Assembly (NCBI GenBank): GCA_003524085.1 | Contig: DOEC01000029.1 | Span: 1-64,000, forward strand | Reading direction: 5' to 3' | Length of the DNA: 64,000 nt | Origin: Bacillota bacterium | Lineage (GTDB): Bacteria; Bacillota_I; Bacilli_A; RF39; UBA660 | In this document: piece by piece, positions 43,276 through 50,091 of the stretch | How positions within the stretch are numbered: position 1 is the first letter of the stretch | Layout of the letters: the number at the start of each line of letters is the position of its first letter | Position numbers and translations under genes: made by a program | The notes under the pieces: generated by a model | What the model was told of the DNA's origin: nothing | What the model saw: the letters and a program-made list of their open reading frames with translations, nothing else | Databases searched by the model: none

Positions 43276-43735
43276 GTGTGGAGCATTATGCTAGTCAAAC
43301 ACACCTTATGAAGATGGGGCTAAAAATCCATCAATTGTGCAATGTCACTTTATATATTTTGCTTCTTTCGCCCAGATTGGGGCAGGTATGTAATTTTAGG
43401 TATTAGGAGAAGATATAACGGCATATATTCATATCCTATTATCAGATGAATTAGTAAAAAGCATATGTCGTGAGTGGGATATAGGGATATTATTTGAAAT
43501 ATAAACTGCAAAAGCGAATAAATAAGGTTAATGTTTGCCTGGGAAAACCTCTAGCATGTCTATATTATAAAGATTGAAGTGCGGACTAAGTGGTGATCGA
43601 GTGGTCATTTAAGGTAACTGATGATTAATATTATGAAAGAGAAATCGCCGGTGGGTAACCTAAGGTTAATATTAGAGAAATTCAACTCGACCAAAGCCGT
43701 AAAATTAATTTATAGTATTCCATACATTTTTTCTC
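43276..43735 (+). ncRNA. Large structured non-coding RNA, probable OLE RNA
   Basis: About 460 nt with no long ORF, from a strong promoter to a T6 run near 43727. Visible pairings: GTGTG/CACAC (43276-43280 and 43300-43304), GATGG/CCATC (43313-43317 and 43328-43332), GCCC/GGGC (43370-43373 and 43380-43383), a 9-bp stem ACGGCATAT/ATATGTCGT (43418-43426 and 43463-43471) enclosing ATTCAT/ATGAAT (43427-43432 and 43446-43451), and TAATATTA pairing 40 bases apart. The next gene encodes an OapA-type membrane protein, the dedicated partner encoded beside OLE RNA in other Bacillota. It lacks RNase P and tmRNA signatures. It is shorter than the roughly 600 nt of known OLE. The OLE call rests mainly on the neighbour. 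Confidence 0.65.
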
Positions 43736-43754
43736 AAAGGGAGTTTATTGTAAA

Positions 43755-44279
43755 GTGAAGAAGAATAATTGGATAGTAAAGGCATTTTTGCTAACTTTTT
43801 TTATAGCGTTAATTTTTAATTTTGTATCGAATATAGTTGTAAATAAATTTAATAATATTATAGTTTTATCTGTTTTATGTTTACTGTTTGTTTTAATAGG
43901 GATATTATTTGATATTATTGGTACTGCGGTGTTATCTGCTAAAGAGGCTGTTTTTCATGCTAAGAGTTCTAAAAAGATTAGAGGTAGCAAGGAAGGCGTT
44001 TATTTAGTAAAGAATTCTAGTACTATTGCAAGTATTTGTAATGATGTAATAGGTGATATATGTGGTATTGTGAGTGGTTCAATTGCAGCTATGCTTGGAA
44101 TTATAATTGCTAATAAATTTAATATTTCGTTAGTGTTTGTAACTCTTTTAGTAAGTTCTTTTATTTCATCAATTACGGTTGGTGGAAAAGCAATTGGTAA
44201 AAGATATGCAATAAAAAATGCTGATAAAATTATATTTGTAGTTGCAAAAGTGTTAAATAGATTTAAATTTAAGAAATAG
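43755..44279 (+). CDS. oapA: OLE-associated membrane protein OapA-like (DUF21-related)
   Basis: 174 residues with four predicted membrane helices (about 8-28, 34-56, 100-120, 124-145). Between helices 2 and 3 is the recognisable stretch GTAVLSAKEAVFHAKSSKKIRGSKEG...CNDVIGDICGIVSG, then TVGGKAIGKRYAI after helix 4. This resembles the CNNM/CorC DUF21 domain and the OapA family. In Halalkalibacterium (Bacillus) halodurans OapA binds OLE RNA and holds it at the membrane, with roles in alcohol, cold and Mg2+ tolerance. The start is GTG at 43755, 20 bases after the RNA end; its ribosome site is AAAGG/GGAG. Confidence 0.75.
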   Translation: MKKNNWIVKAFLLTFFIALIFNFVSNIVVNKFNNIIVLSVLCLLFVLIGILFDIIGTAVLSAKEAVFHAKSSKKIRGSKEGVYLVKNSSTIASICNDVIGDICGIVSGSIAAMLGIIIANKFNISLVFVTLLVSSFISSITVGGKAIGKRYAIKNADKIIFVVAKVLNRFKFKK

Positions 44280-44289
44280 TATTTTTTAT

Positions 44290-44317
44290 GAATATTATTT
44301 TTTTTATAGCATAAGAT
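44290..44317 (+). promoter_or_regulatory. Sigma-E-like promoter of spoIID, predicted leaderless start
   Basis: GAATATT (44290-44296) fits the sigma-E -35 KMATATT, and CATAAGAT (44310-44317) fits six of eight of the -10 CATACAHT, with 13-base spacing. The ATG at 44323 lies five bases after the -10 box, so transcription would begin at the start codon. No ribosome site exists between. Sigma-E control of spoIID is known in B. subtilis. Confidence 0.5.
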
Positions 44318-44322
44318 ATTGT

Positions 44323-45222
44323 ATGAAAAAGTATATTTTAGTAATAATTATGTTGATAACTCTATATTTTGGTTATTCAAATAAGAAAGAAAATGAAGTA
44401 GTAATTAATCAAGAAGAAAAAATGAGTAATGTGGATAGTCTAATGGTTAATATGAGTAGTTTTAATGAAAAAGATATGCCTTTAAGTGAGTTTTTAGAAG
44501 GTGTAGTTTCATGTGAAATGCCAGCACTTTTTATGGAAGAAGCTTTGAAGTCCGGAGTAGTTGCAGCTAGAACTTTTTACTTGTATAACTATACTAATAA
44601 TGAAAATTATATTCCTACTAGTGGTGGACAATGTTATATGACTAAGGAAGAACTTAAAACTAAGTGGGGTAATAAGTATGAAGAGTATTTAAGTAAGATA
44701 AAAAAAGTAGTCAAGGAGACTAAGAATGAAGTTATTGTTTATAATGATGAAGTAATTGAGGCTTTTTATTTTAGTATGAGTAATGGATATACAGAAGATG
44801 CGAGCAACGTTTTTAATATTTCAAAGCCTTATTTAGTAAGTGTTTCTTCTAGTTATGATAAAGATATTAACAATAATTTTAAAGAATACTCAGTTGATTT
44901 AAGTAGATTTAAAAGTGTGCTTGGCTTAGAAGAAGAGTCTATAGTTATTAACAATATTATTAGAAATCAAAGTAATCGTATTTTAAAGATTTGTGTTAAT
45001 TTAAAGTGTTATACAGGAGTAGAGTTTAGAAAACTTTTTGGACTTAGAAGTACAGACTTTGATGTAAATATTGAAAATGATATGGTTAGTTTTGTTACAA
45101 GAGGGTATGGACATGGTGTAGGAATGAGTCAGTATGGCGCTAATGAAATGGCGAAGTTGGGTTATAATTATAAAGAAATTTTAAAATATTATTATAAAGG
45201 TACTGAAATTATGTATAAATAA
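44323..45222 (+). CDS. spoIID: Stage II sporulation protein D
   Basis: A 299-residue lytic transglycosylase-type protein with an N-terminal membrane anchor (about 3-18). Conserved blocks: MPLSEFLEGVVSCEMPALFMEEALKSGVVAARTFYLY, with the catalytic glutamate in the CEMP block, YFSMSNGYTEDASNVF and FVTRGYGHGVGMSQYGANEMAKLGYNYKEILKYYYKGTEI. With SpoIIM and SpoIIP it thins septal peptidoglycan during engulfment. The next gene encodes its forespore-side counterpart SpoIIQ, though no spoIIM or spoIIP is near. Confidence 0.94.
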   Translation: MKKYILVIIMLITLYFGYSNKKENEVVINQEEKMSNVDSLMVNMSSFNEKDMPLSEFLEGVVSCEMPALFMEEALKSGVVAARTFYLYNYTNNENYIPTSGGQCYMTKEELKTKWGNKYEEYLSKIKKVVKETKNEVIVYNDEVIEAFYFSMSNGYTEDASNVFNISKPYLVSVSSSYDKDINNNFKEYSVDLSRFKSVLGLEEESIVINNIIRNQSNRILKICVNLKCYTGVEFRKLFGLRSTDFDVNIENDMVSFVTRGYGHGVGMSQYGANEMAKLGYNYKEILKYYYKGTEIMYK

Positions 45223-45229
45223 ATAATAA

Positions 45230-45261
45230 TTGTTCACATTAACTAATGGGAGAGTGAACAA
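45230..45261 (+). promoter_or_regulatory. Hairpin enclosing the ribosome site of the spoIIQ-like gene
   Basis: TTGTTCAC / GTGAACAA (45230-45237 and 45254-45261), 8 bp, with the ribosome site GGGAG (45248-45252) in its 16-base loop. The 3' arm ends on the A of the ATG. Translation may depend on opening this stem. Confidence 0.5.
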
Positions 45262-45902
45262 TGAAAAGTGTTAAAAAATTATTTGTACCTACTGTTTATT
45301 TAGTTGCAGTGTTATCTGTGGTTGGATGTGTTTTTCTTACTATATTTAGCATAAACAAGTATTTAACGGAAAGAGAGAGGTTTGATTATTCAATTAATGG
45401 TATTATTGATGGTAAAGTAAAACCTGTTCAAGGTGAAGAAGTGAAACCTCAAGTAAATTCTATTATTAAACCTTATAGGGGAGAAGATGTAAGTATTGGA
45501 AGATATTTTTATGATTTTGAAGGAGAACAGGCAAGTCAGGAAAAGTCAATAATATTCTATGAAAATACTTATATGCAAAACTCAGGAGTAGATTATGTAA
45601 GTGAGAAAGCATTTGATGTCGTAAGTGTTTTAGCGGGTAAAGTAGTAAGTGTTGATGTAGATGAGACTTTGGGAAATATCGTTAAGATAGAACATGATAA
45701 AGGAATTATTACAACATACCAAGGAATTGATAATGTCGCTTTAAAAGTTGGTGACAATGTAACACAAGGAACAGTAGTAGGAACGAGTGGTAAATCGTTA
45801 GTAAATTCTAATTACACAACTTCACTTCATTTTGAAGTAAGTTATAAGGGTGAACTAGTAGACCCTGAAAATTTTTATTCATTGAATATTGATGAGTTAT
45901 AA
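45261..45902 (+). CDS. spoIIQ: SpoIIQ-like membrane protein with degenerate M23 domain
   Basis: 213 residues: membrane helix about 9-31, linker, then a LytM/M23 beta domain (about 110-205) with VLAGKVVSVDVDETLGNIVKIEHDKGIITTYQGI and TSLHFEVSYKGELVDPENFY. Zinc ligands are incomplete: the HxxxD position reads KAFDV, and the HxH has only one histidine (SLH). So it is probably not a peptidase, as for B. subtilis SpoIIQ, which tethers forespore to mother cell via SpoIIIAH. Placement after spoIID supports this. A non-sporulation M23 anchor is the alternative. Confidence 0.8.
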   Translation: MKSVKKLFVPTVYLVAVLSVVGCVFLTIFSINKYLTERERFDYSINGIIDGKVKPVQGEEVKPQVNSIIKPYRGEDVSIGRYFYDFEGEQASQEKSIIFYENTYMQNSGVDYVSEKAFDVVSVLAGKVVSVDVDETLGNIVKIEHDKGIITTYQGIDNVALKVGDNVTQGTVVGTSGKSLVNSNYTTSLHFEVSYKGELVDPENFYSLNIDEL

Positions 45903-45931
45903 TCAACTTTATTAAAAAAGTTGATTTTTTT
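45902..45931 (+). terminator. Terminator after the spoIIQ-like gene
   Basis: ATCAACTTT / AAAGTTGAT (45902-45910 and 45917-45925) followed by T-run to 45931. Confidence 0.9.
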
Positions 45932-45991
45932 GTTGAAAAAAGAAGTTTTTTGGAGAAATTTTTAAAAAAGACTTTATTATTTTAAAAAATG

Positions 45992-46000
45992 TGGTATGAT
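45992..46000 (+). promoter_or_regulatory. Extended -10 promoter of agrA-agrC
   Basis: TGGTATGAT in the context AAATGTGGTATGATGTA, which is repeated almost exactly before the cold-shock gene at 49015-49027. The leader to agrA is about 40 bases. Confidence 0.55.
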
Positions 46001-46046
46001 GTATATATGTGATGTAAAAATATATTTGGTGGGGAGAGATGAGAAA

Positions 46047-46781
46047 ATGATAAATTTTGTTATTATGGAAGATAATAAGAGACATTTAAGAATTACTAAG
46101 AAGTATATTAAAAAGTATATGGTTGGTAAGACATTTGAGTATGAAATTTATGGATTTTCAAAGATTAGTCCTAAGTTTACTGGCTTTGTAAAAAGGAATG
46201 TATTTAAGAATATATATATTTTAGATTATGATTTAGGGGTTGACTCACTTACTAATGGAGTAGATGCTGCTAGAATAATTCGTCAATATGACTGGACTAG
46301 TCCTATAATATTCTTAAGCGTTAATGGGAAAGAGGCGCTTGACGTGTTTAAATCAAGACTACAAATATTAGATTTTGTTGATAAACAAGTAAATCCTGAA
46401 CTAGAGTTGAGACAAATATTTAAGATTTGTTTCCAACAATTACAAATTAATGATACGTTGAAAATTAACAGAGCTGGTAAAACTTATTGTATTAATTGTA
46501 ATGATATTCTATATATTTATAGAGATACAGTTGATAGAAAGAGTGTGGTTGTAACTGATAAAAACATAATCCCAATTAACTTACCGTTACATAAAGTTTA
46601 TGGTTTACTGCCGTTTGAGTTCAGATATAGTCATAAGTCTTATATTCTGAATACTGATAGAGTGGAAGATTATGACTGGGATGATTATTACGTTATATTT
46701 GATAATGGTAGTAGAGAACCATTGATATCTAGAACGCATAAAAAAGAATTAAATGAGATTATGGAGTTGAGGGATAAATGA
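46047..46781 (+). CDS. agrA: AgrA/ComE-type response regulator with LytTR domain
   Basis: 244 residues from the ATG at 46047 (GGGGAG upstream). The receiver domain has the acidic pocket MEDN, phospho-acceptor aspartate in IYILDYDLG, and a conserved Ser/Lys region. The LytTR DNA-binding domain covers about 140-240 (KINRAGKTYCINCNDILYIYRD ... FRYSHKSYILNTDRV). It would activate target genes once phosphorylated by the adjacent kinase. Its stop overlaps the agrC start (ATGA). Confidence 0.9.
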   Translation: MINFVIMEDNKRHLRITKKYIKKYMVGKTFEYEIYGFSKISPKFTGFVKRNVFKNIYILDYDLGVDSLTNGVDAARIIRQYDWTSPIIFLSVNGKEALDVFKSRLQILDFVDKQVNPELELRQIFKICFQQLQINDTLKINRAGKTYCINCNDILYIYRDTVDRKSVVVTDKNIIPINLPLHKVYGLLPFEFRYSHKSYILNTDRVEDYDWDDYYVIFDNGSREPLISRTHKKELNEIMELRDK

Positions 46782-48076
46782 ATTTTGTAGGGTATGTGGC
46801 CTGTTATTTGGCAATATTATTGAATTCTTATGTATTGTTTTGGTGTTATTCTAAGACTGGTGTTGAAAGAAAGAGTAATAAGATTAAATGTGTAATTTCT
46901 TTGGTCATATTGTCTGCACTAGTATATTTAGTAAATGTTTACGATACAACAAGTATAAAATGGTTAGCAATTTATTTACTTATGTGTATCATGTTTTATA
47001 TAAATTATGATGAGGATATTGCTAATACTTTGACAAAAACATTTTTGATGTACGTAACTATGATTTTCTCAGATTTATTATCTTCTTTATTTTTAATGAT
47101 TATATTAAAAGTATTTAAGTCAATTGATATTAATTCGTTAAGACCAGTTGCTACACTCTTGAATACTATATTTATGTTTATGTTTTTTAAAATGAATTTT
47201 TTCACTAGAGTTTTTACTGATTTTACTAATAAGGTGGCAAAAAGATTAAATAATACTATTATAGGTTTTTCTCTGTTTGTTTTGTTCTTTTTTTGGTTAA
47301 TTGAGTATTATCACGGTTATATTTTCACTTATGTTACATTAATTACTTCGGTGTTAATTATTTTGTTGTTATTATTCTTATCTATTCAGGTCGTACTTCA
47401 ATATTACAAAAATAAAAACATTGAAAATGAGAAACAACAATTACAAGTATTAATGCACGAATATGAAAGTGTTTTAAATCAAACTAGTGAGAATAGACAT
47501 GAGATGTTAAATGATTTATTAATATTAAGAAGTATTTCTGATAAAAATTCTAGTGAGTTTACTAGAACTTTAGATGGTATTATAAGACAATATGATACTA
47601 AGAAATTTAAAAAATATACAAGCTTAGCAAAATTACCTACTGGTGTTAAAGGTATGATTTATTATAAAATCGCTTTTATTAACGAAAATGAAATTAATTT
47701 TGATACAGTTGTTAATGGTGTAGATTATGCTAAATTTGAAGCAATGGATAAAGACTTATATTACAAAGTTTGTAAAATTTTAGGAATACTTATGGATAAT
47801 GCAATTGATGCGTGTGTAGATAGTGACAAAAAGAAGCTTGTTGTTTCTGTTTATACTGAAAATGAAGATTTATGTGTTGAAATTGATAACAGCTATTCTG
47901 GAATAATAGATAAAGATGGAATTAAGAAAAAAGGCTATACTACTAAAGGTAAAAATCATGGTCATGGACTTACTATTTTAAATAGAATAGTTGATGAAAC
48001 AGAAGAATTAAATTTTGAACAAAGTATTAATGATAAAGATAAACTATTTACTTCTATATTAAAAATAAAACTCTAG
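46778..48076 (+). CDS. agrC: AgrC-type sensor histidine kinase (GHKL)
   Basis: 432 residues. About six membrane helices occupy residues 1-210, a coiled region leads to the phospho-acceptor SENRHEMLNDLLILRS (near 240), and the GHKL ATPase has LGILMDNAIDACVDS (N box) and GHGLTILNRI (G box). This is the AgrC/HPK10 group that senses cyclic autoinducing peptides. It overlaps agrA by four bases. It converges with the agrBD operon, separated by a bidirectional terminator. Confidence 0.9.
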   Translation: MNFVGYVACYLAILLNSYVLFWCYSKTGVERKSNKIKCVISLVILSALVYLVNVYDTTSIKWLAIYLLMCIMFYINYDEDIANTLTKTFLMYVTMIFSDLLSSLFLMIILKVFKSIDINSLRPVATLLNTIFMFMFFKMNFFTRVFTDFTNKVAKRLNNTIIGFSLFVLFFFWLIEYYHGYIFTYVTLITSVLIILLLLFLSIQVVLQYYKNKNIENEKQQLQVLMHEYESVLNQTSENRHEMLNDLLILRSISDKNSSEFTRTLDGIIRQYDTKKFKKYTSLAKLPTGVKGMIYYKIAFINENEINFDTVVNGVDYAKFEAMDKDLYYKVCKILGILMDNAIDACVDSDKKKLVVSVYTENEDLCVEIDNSYSGIIDKDGIKKKGYTTKGKNHGHGLTILNRIVDETEELNFEQSINDKDKLFTSILKIKL

Positions 48077-48093
48077 ACAAAATCTAGAGTTTT
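48067..48093. terminator. Bidirectional terminator between agrC and agrD
   Basis: AAAACTCTAGA-CAAAA-TCTAGAGTTTT, a perfect 11-bp stem with A/T runs on both sides (48067-48093). Confidence 0.9.
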
Positions 48094-48112
48094 AAAACGA
48101 TTACGATTATAA

Positions 48113-48232
48113 TTATTTAATTAGACTTTCTGGCATTTCTTCTTCGTTAAAGAAGCTGAAGAAACAAGCTCCTGAAGTAGTTTTACCAATAAGCCCACCT
48201 AACATACCTAATAAATTTGCAAATAATTTCAT
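48113..48232 (-). CDS. agrD: AgrD autoinducing peptide precursor
   Basis: A 39-residue peptide four bases after the agrB stop. It has the three AgrD parts: an amphipathic N-terminal leader (MKLFANLLGMLGGLIGK), a core with a single cysteine (TTSGACFFSF, C23), and an acidic C-terminal tail (EEEMPESLIK) like the staphylococcal DEPEVPEEL tail. AgrB would cut after F27 and form a five-residue thiolactone ring CFFSF with an N-terminal tail of unknown length. A GGGAG ribosome site lies at the end of agrB. Confidence 0.9.
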   Translation of the reverse strand: MKLFANLLGMLGGLIGKTTSGACFFSFFNEEEMPESLIK

Positions 48233-48236
48233 ATTA

Positions 48237-48839
48237 TCATTCTCCCTTCTTATAATATTTATAATTATTATAACTTACTCCAAATATTTTGTAAGTTATG
48301 GGTAAGATAACAAATACCGCGATAAGTAGTGAAAATAGTATACAGTTTGATAAAGTATTGTTTCTTACAATGAAGAACATCATTGTATATATGGTTCCGT
48401 TTATCAAGCTAATTGTTTTAAAAATGGTTCTTCTTTTTTTATTTATTAATGGTCGTTTCTTTGTGTCTGCAGGGGCAAAGAAGGCAAATAGTATTATTGA
48501 GGTAATTGCTAATGCTATTTTAACTTTGATATCTATATATAAGGTTTCACAAAGGTATGGAACTAGTAAGAATATAATACTGCTACTTATCCAACAGTCT
48601 ATACTTCTTTTAGCATGAACTCCATATACAGTTAGTCTTAATATAGTATAAAGTCCCATTAATATTAGAAGTGTTTTCAAATTTCCTAACAAATATGATA
48701 TTCCAAATATAACAAGTGTCTTAGTAATATTTAAGTATAGGCTAGCTAATCCGTATCTTATTATTTCCAATTGTTCCTTGTCATAGCTGTTATACCGTTT
48801 TATGTTATTCATTAAGGAATTGATTATAAGGCCTTTCAT
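48237..48839 (-). CDS. agrB: AgrB peptide-processing membrane protease
   Basis: 200 residues from the ATG at 48837-48839 (GGAAGTGA upstream; an earlier ATG adds seven residues). Five to six membrane helices surround the active-site pair H75 and C82 in YGVHAKRSIDCW, with the same seven-residue spacing as S. aureus AgrB. It cleaves the AgrD tail and closes the thiolactone. The PADTKKRPL segment near residue 125 is typical of the family. It is co-transcribed with agrD. Confidence 0.93.
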   Translation of the reverse strand: MKGLIINSLMNNIKRYNSYDKEQLEIIRYGLASLYLNITKTLVIFGISYLLGNLKTLLILMGLYTILRLTVYGVHAKRSIDCWISSSIIFLLVPYLCETLYIDIKVKIALAITSIILFAFFAPADTKKRPLINKKRRTIFKTISLINGTIYTMMFFIVRNNTLSNCILFSLLIAVFVILPITYKIFGVSYNNYKYYKKGE

Positions 48840-49016
48840 ATTTATCACTTCCGAGAACATTATAAATCCTTTTTTTGCAATATTTTAGTTTTTGATAGTA
48901 TTCTTTCATTTCTTTCATTTTTTATATAAAAAACGATATATTTGTTCACGTCAAAATACAGATGAAGCACGATTTTGGACATTTTACGCAAAAATGCTGT
49001 TTTCTAAATTGAAATG

Positions 49017-49025
49017 TGGTATGAT
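49017..49025 (+). promoter_or_regulatory. Extended -10 promoter of the cold-shock gene
   Basis: TGGTATGAT (TATGAT at 49020-49025). The predicted 5' leader is about 60 bases, long for this genome, as is usual for cold-shock mRNAs. Confidence 0.55.
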
Positions 49026-49092
49026 GTAACTACAGCAAGTTAAAAGACATGTTGTGACGTGAAAATTTAGAGGAAGAGAGGTGTTAAGAGTT

Positions 49093-49320
49093 ATGAATAC
49101 TAGAAAAGGTATAGTCAAGTGGTTCAATAATCAAAAAGGTTATGGATTTATTGACTCAGGTGCTGGTGTTGGAGAAGATGTATTTGTGCATTATTCGGCT
49201 ATTGAACAAGATGGGTATAAGTCATTAAAAGAAGGCGATGTAGTAGAATTTACGTTAATTGATACATCAAAAGGAAAACAAGCAGTTCAAGTTAAAGAAG
49301 TTGAACTAACAAGGGTTTAA
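49093..49320 (+). CDS. Cold-shock protein (CSD family)
   Basis: 75 residues from the ATG at 49093: [19 protein letters not shown] (RNP1 motif KGYGFI), then DVFVHYSAI (RNP2 VFVH) and [12 protein letters not shown]. It is a single OB-fold RNA chaperone. Compared with classic CspA it has an inserted AGVGE before DVFVH. A GTG at 49081 has a better placed AGAGG ribosome site and would add MLRV, so the start is uncertain. Confidence 0.92.
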   Translation: MNTRKGIVKWFNNQKGYGFIDSGAGVGEDVFVHYSAIEQDGYKSLKEGDVVEFTLIDTSKGKQAVQVKEVELTRV

Positions 49321-49425
49321 AATATTAGGTGGCATTAAAGAAAGGAAAATAATCGACGATGACGTTTAGGCTAGTAAATAGATTTTATACAGAAACTGAA
49401 GAAGTGTAAAATTATCTAGGGAATG

Positions 49426-49446
49426 ACTACAGAGTGTAGTTTTTTT
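49426..49446 (+). terminator. Terminator after the cold-shock gene
   Basis: ACTACA-GAG-TGTAGT followed by T6 (49426-49446). The 105 bases before it hold only a doubtful 16-codon ORF at 49359. Confidence 0.85.
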
Positions 49447-49487
49447 CTTTCTTTTGTGATAGAATATTAATAGGGAGATGATGATTG

Positions 49488-50006
49488 ATGAAATATTTTA
49501 TTAGAGGTGACAAATTAGCTGTAACTGATGCAATTAGGGATTATGCAATAAGTAAAATTGACAGAATGGAAAAGTATTTTGATAAACCTGAAGATGTAAG
49601 TGTTAAAGTGATTTTTAGTGTTAGAGGTAGAGAACAAAAAGTAGAAATTACTATAAATGGTATAAATTTTGATTTAAGAAGTGAAGTATCACATAGTGAT
49701 ATGTATGCGGCAATTGATTTAGCTGTTGATAAATTAGAACAACAAATGAGAAAGTTTAAGAGTAAACTTATGAGTAAAGAAAGAGTAGAAATTGTTTATG
49801 ATGAAGATATTATAGATGATGATGTTTTAGAAGATGTTGTTAAAAGAAAGAAAGTTTATTTAAAACCGATGGATGAAGAAGAAGCAATTATGCAGATGGA
49901 ACTTCTAGGGCATACATTCTTTGTGTTTAAAGATATTAAAACAGAAAAAGTAAATGTTCTATATAAGAGACTTGATGGAGCATATGGAGTTATTGAAACT
50001 AATTAA
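49488..50006 (+). CDS. hpf: Ribosome hibernation promoting factor, long form
   Basis: 172 residues. The N-terminal HPF/YfiA domain (about 1-100: MKYFIRGDKLAVTDAIRDYAISKIDRMEKYF...VKVIFS) is followed by a linker and the C-terminal dimerisation domain (KPMDEEEAIMQMELLGHTFFVFKDIKTEKVNVLYKRLDGAYGVIE). The long form dimerises 70S ribosomes to 100S in stationary phase. It lies before secA, as in B. subtilis. Confidence 0.95.
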   Translation: MKYFIRGDKLAVTDAIRDYAISKIDRMEKYFDKPEDVSVKVIFSVRGREQKVEITINGINFDLRSEVSHSDMYAAIDLAVDKLEQQMRKFKSKLMSKERVEIVYDEDIIDDDVLEDVVKRKKVYLKPMDEEEAIMQMELLGHTFFVFKDIKTEKVNVLYKRLDGAYGVIETN

Positions 50007-50091
50007 TAACTCTTTTTTTCTGTGTAATTTTTGTGAAAAGACTTTTATTATCAGGTTAAATTTGGTAAAATAGATGATGGACGGTGATAAT

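Noticed and set aside
43276..43735. tmRNA or RNase P RNA at the large non-coding RNA
   Set aside because: The tmRNA tag end (ALAA) and 3' CCA acceptor are missing, and the RNase P core GAGGAAAGTCC and its distal partner are absent. The OapA neighbour fits OLE better.
49359..49409. 16-codon ORF MTFRLVNRFYTETEEV after the cold-shock gene
   Set aside because: The ribosome site is about 12 bases away and no independent promoter is present, so coding cannot be supported.
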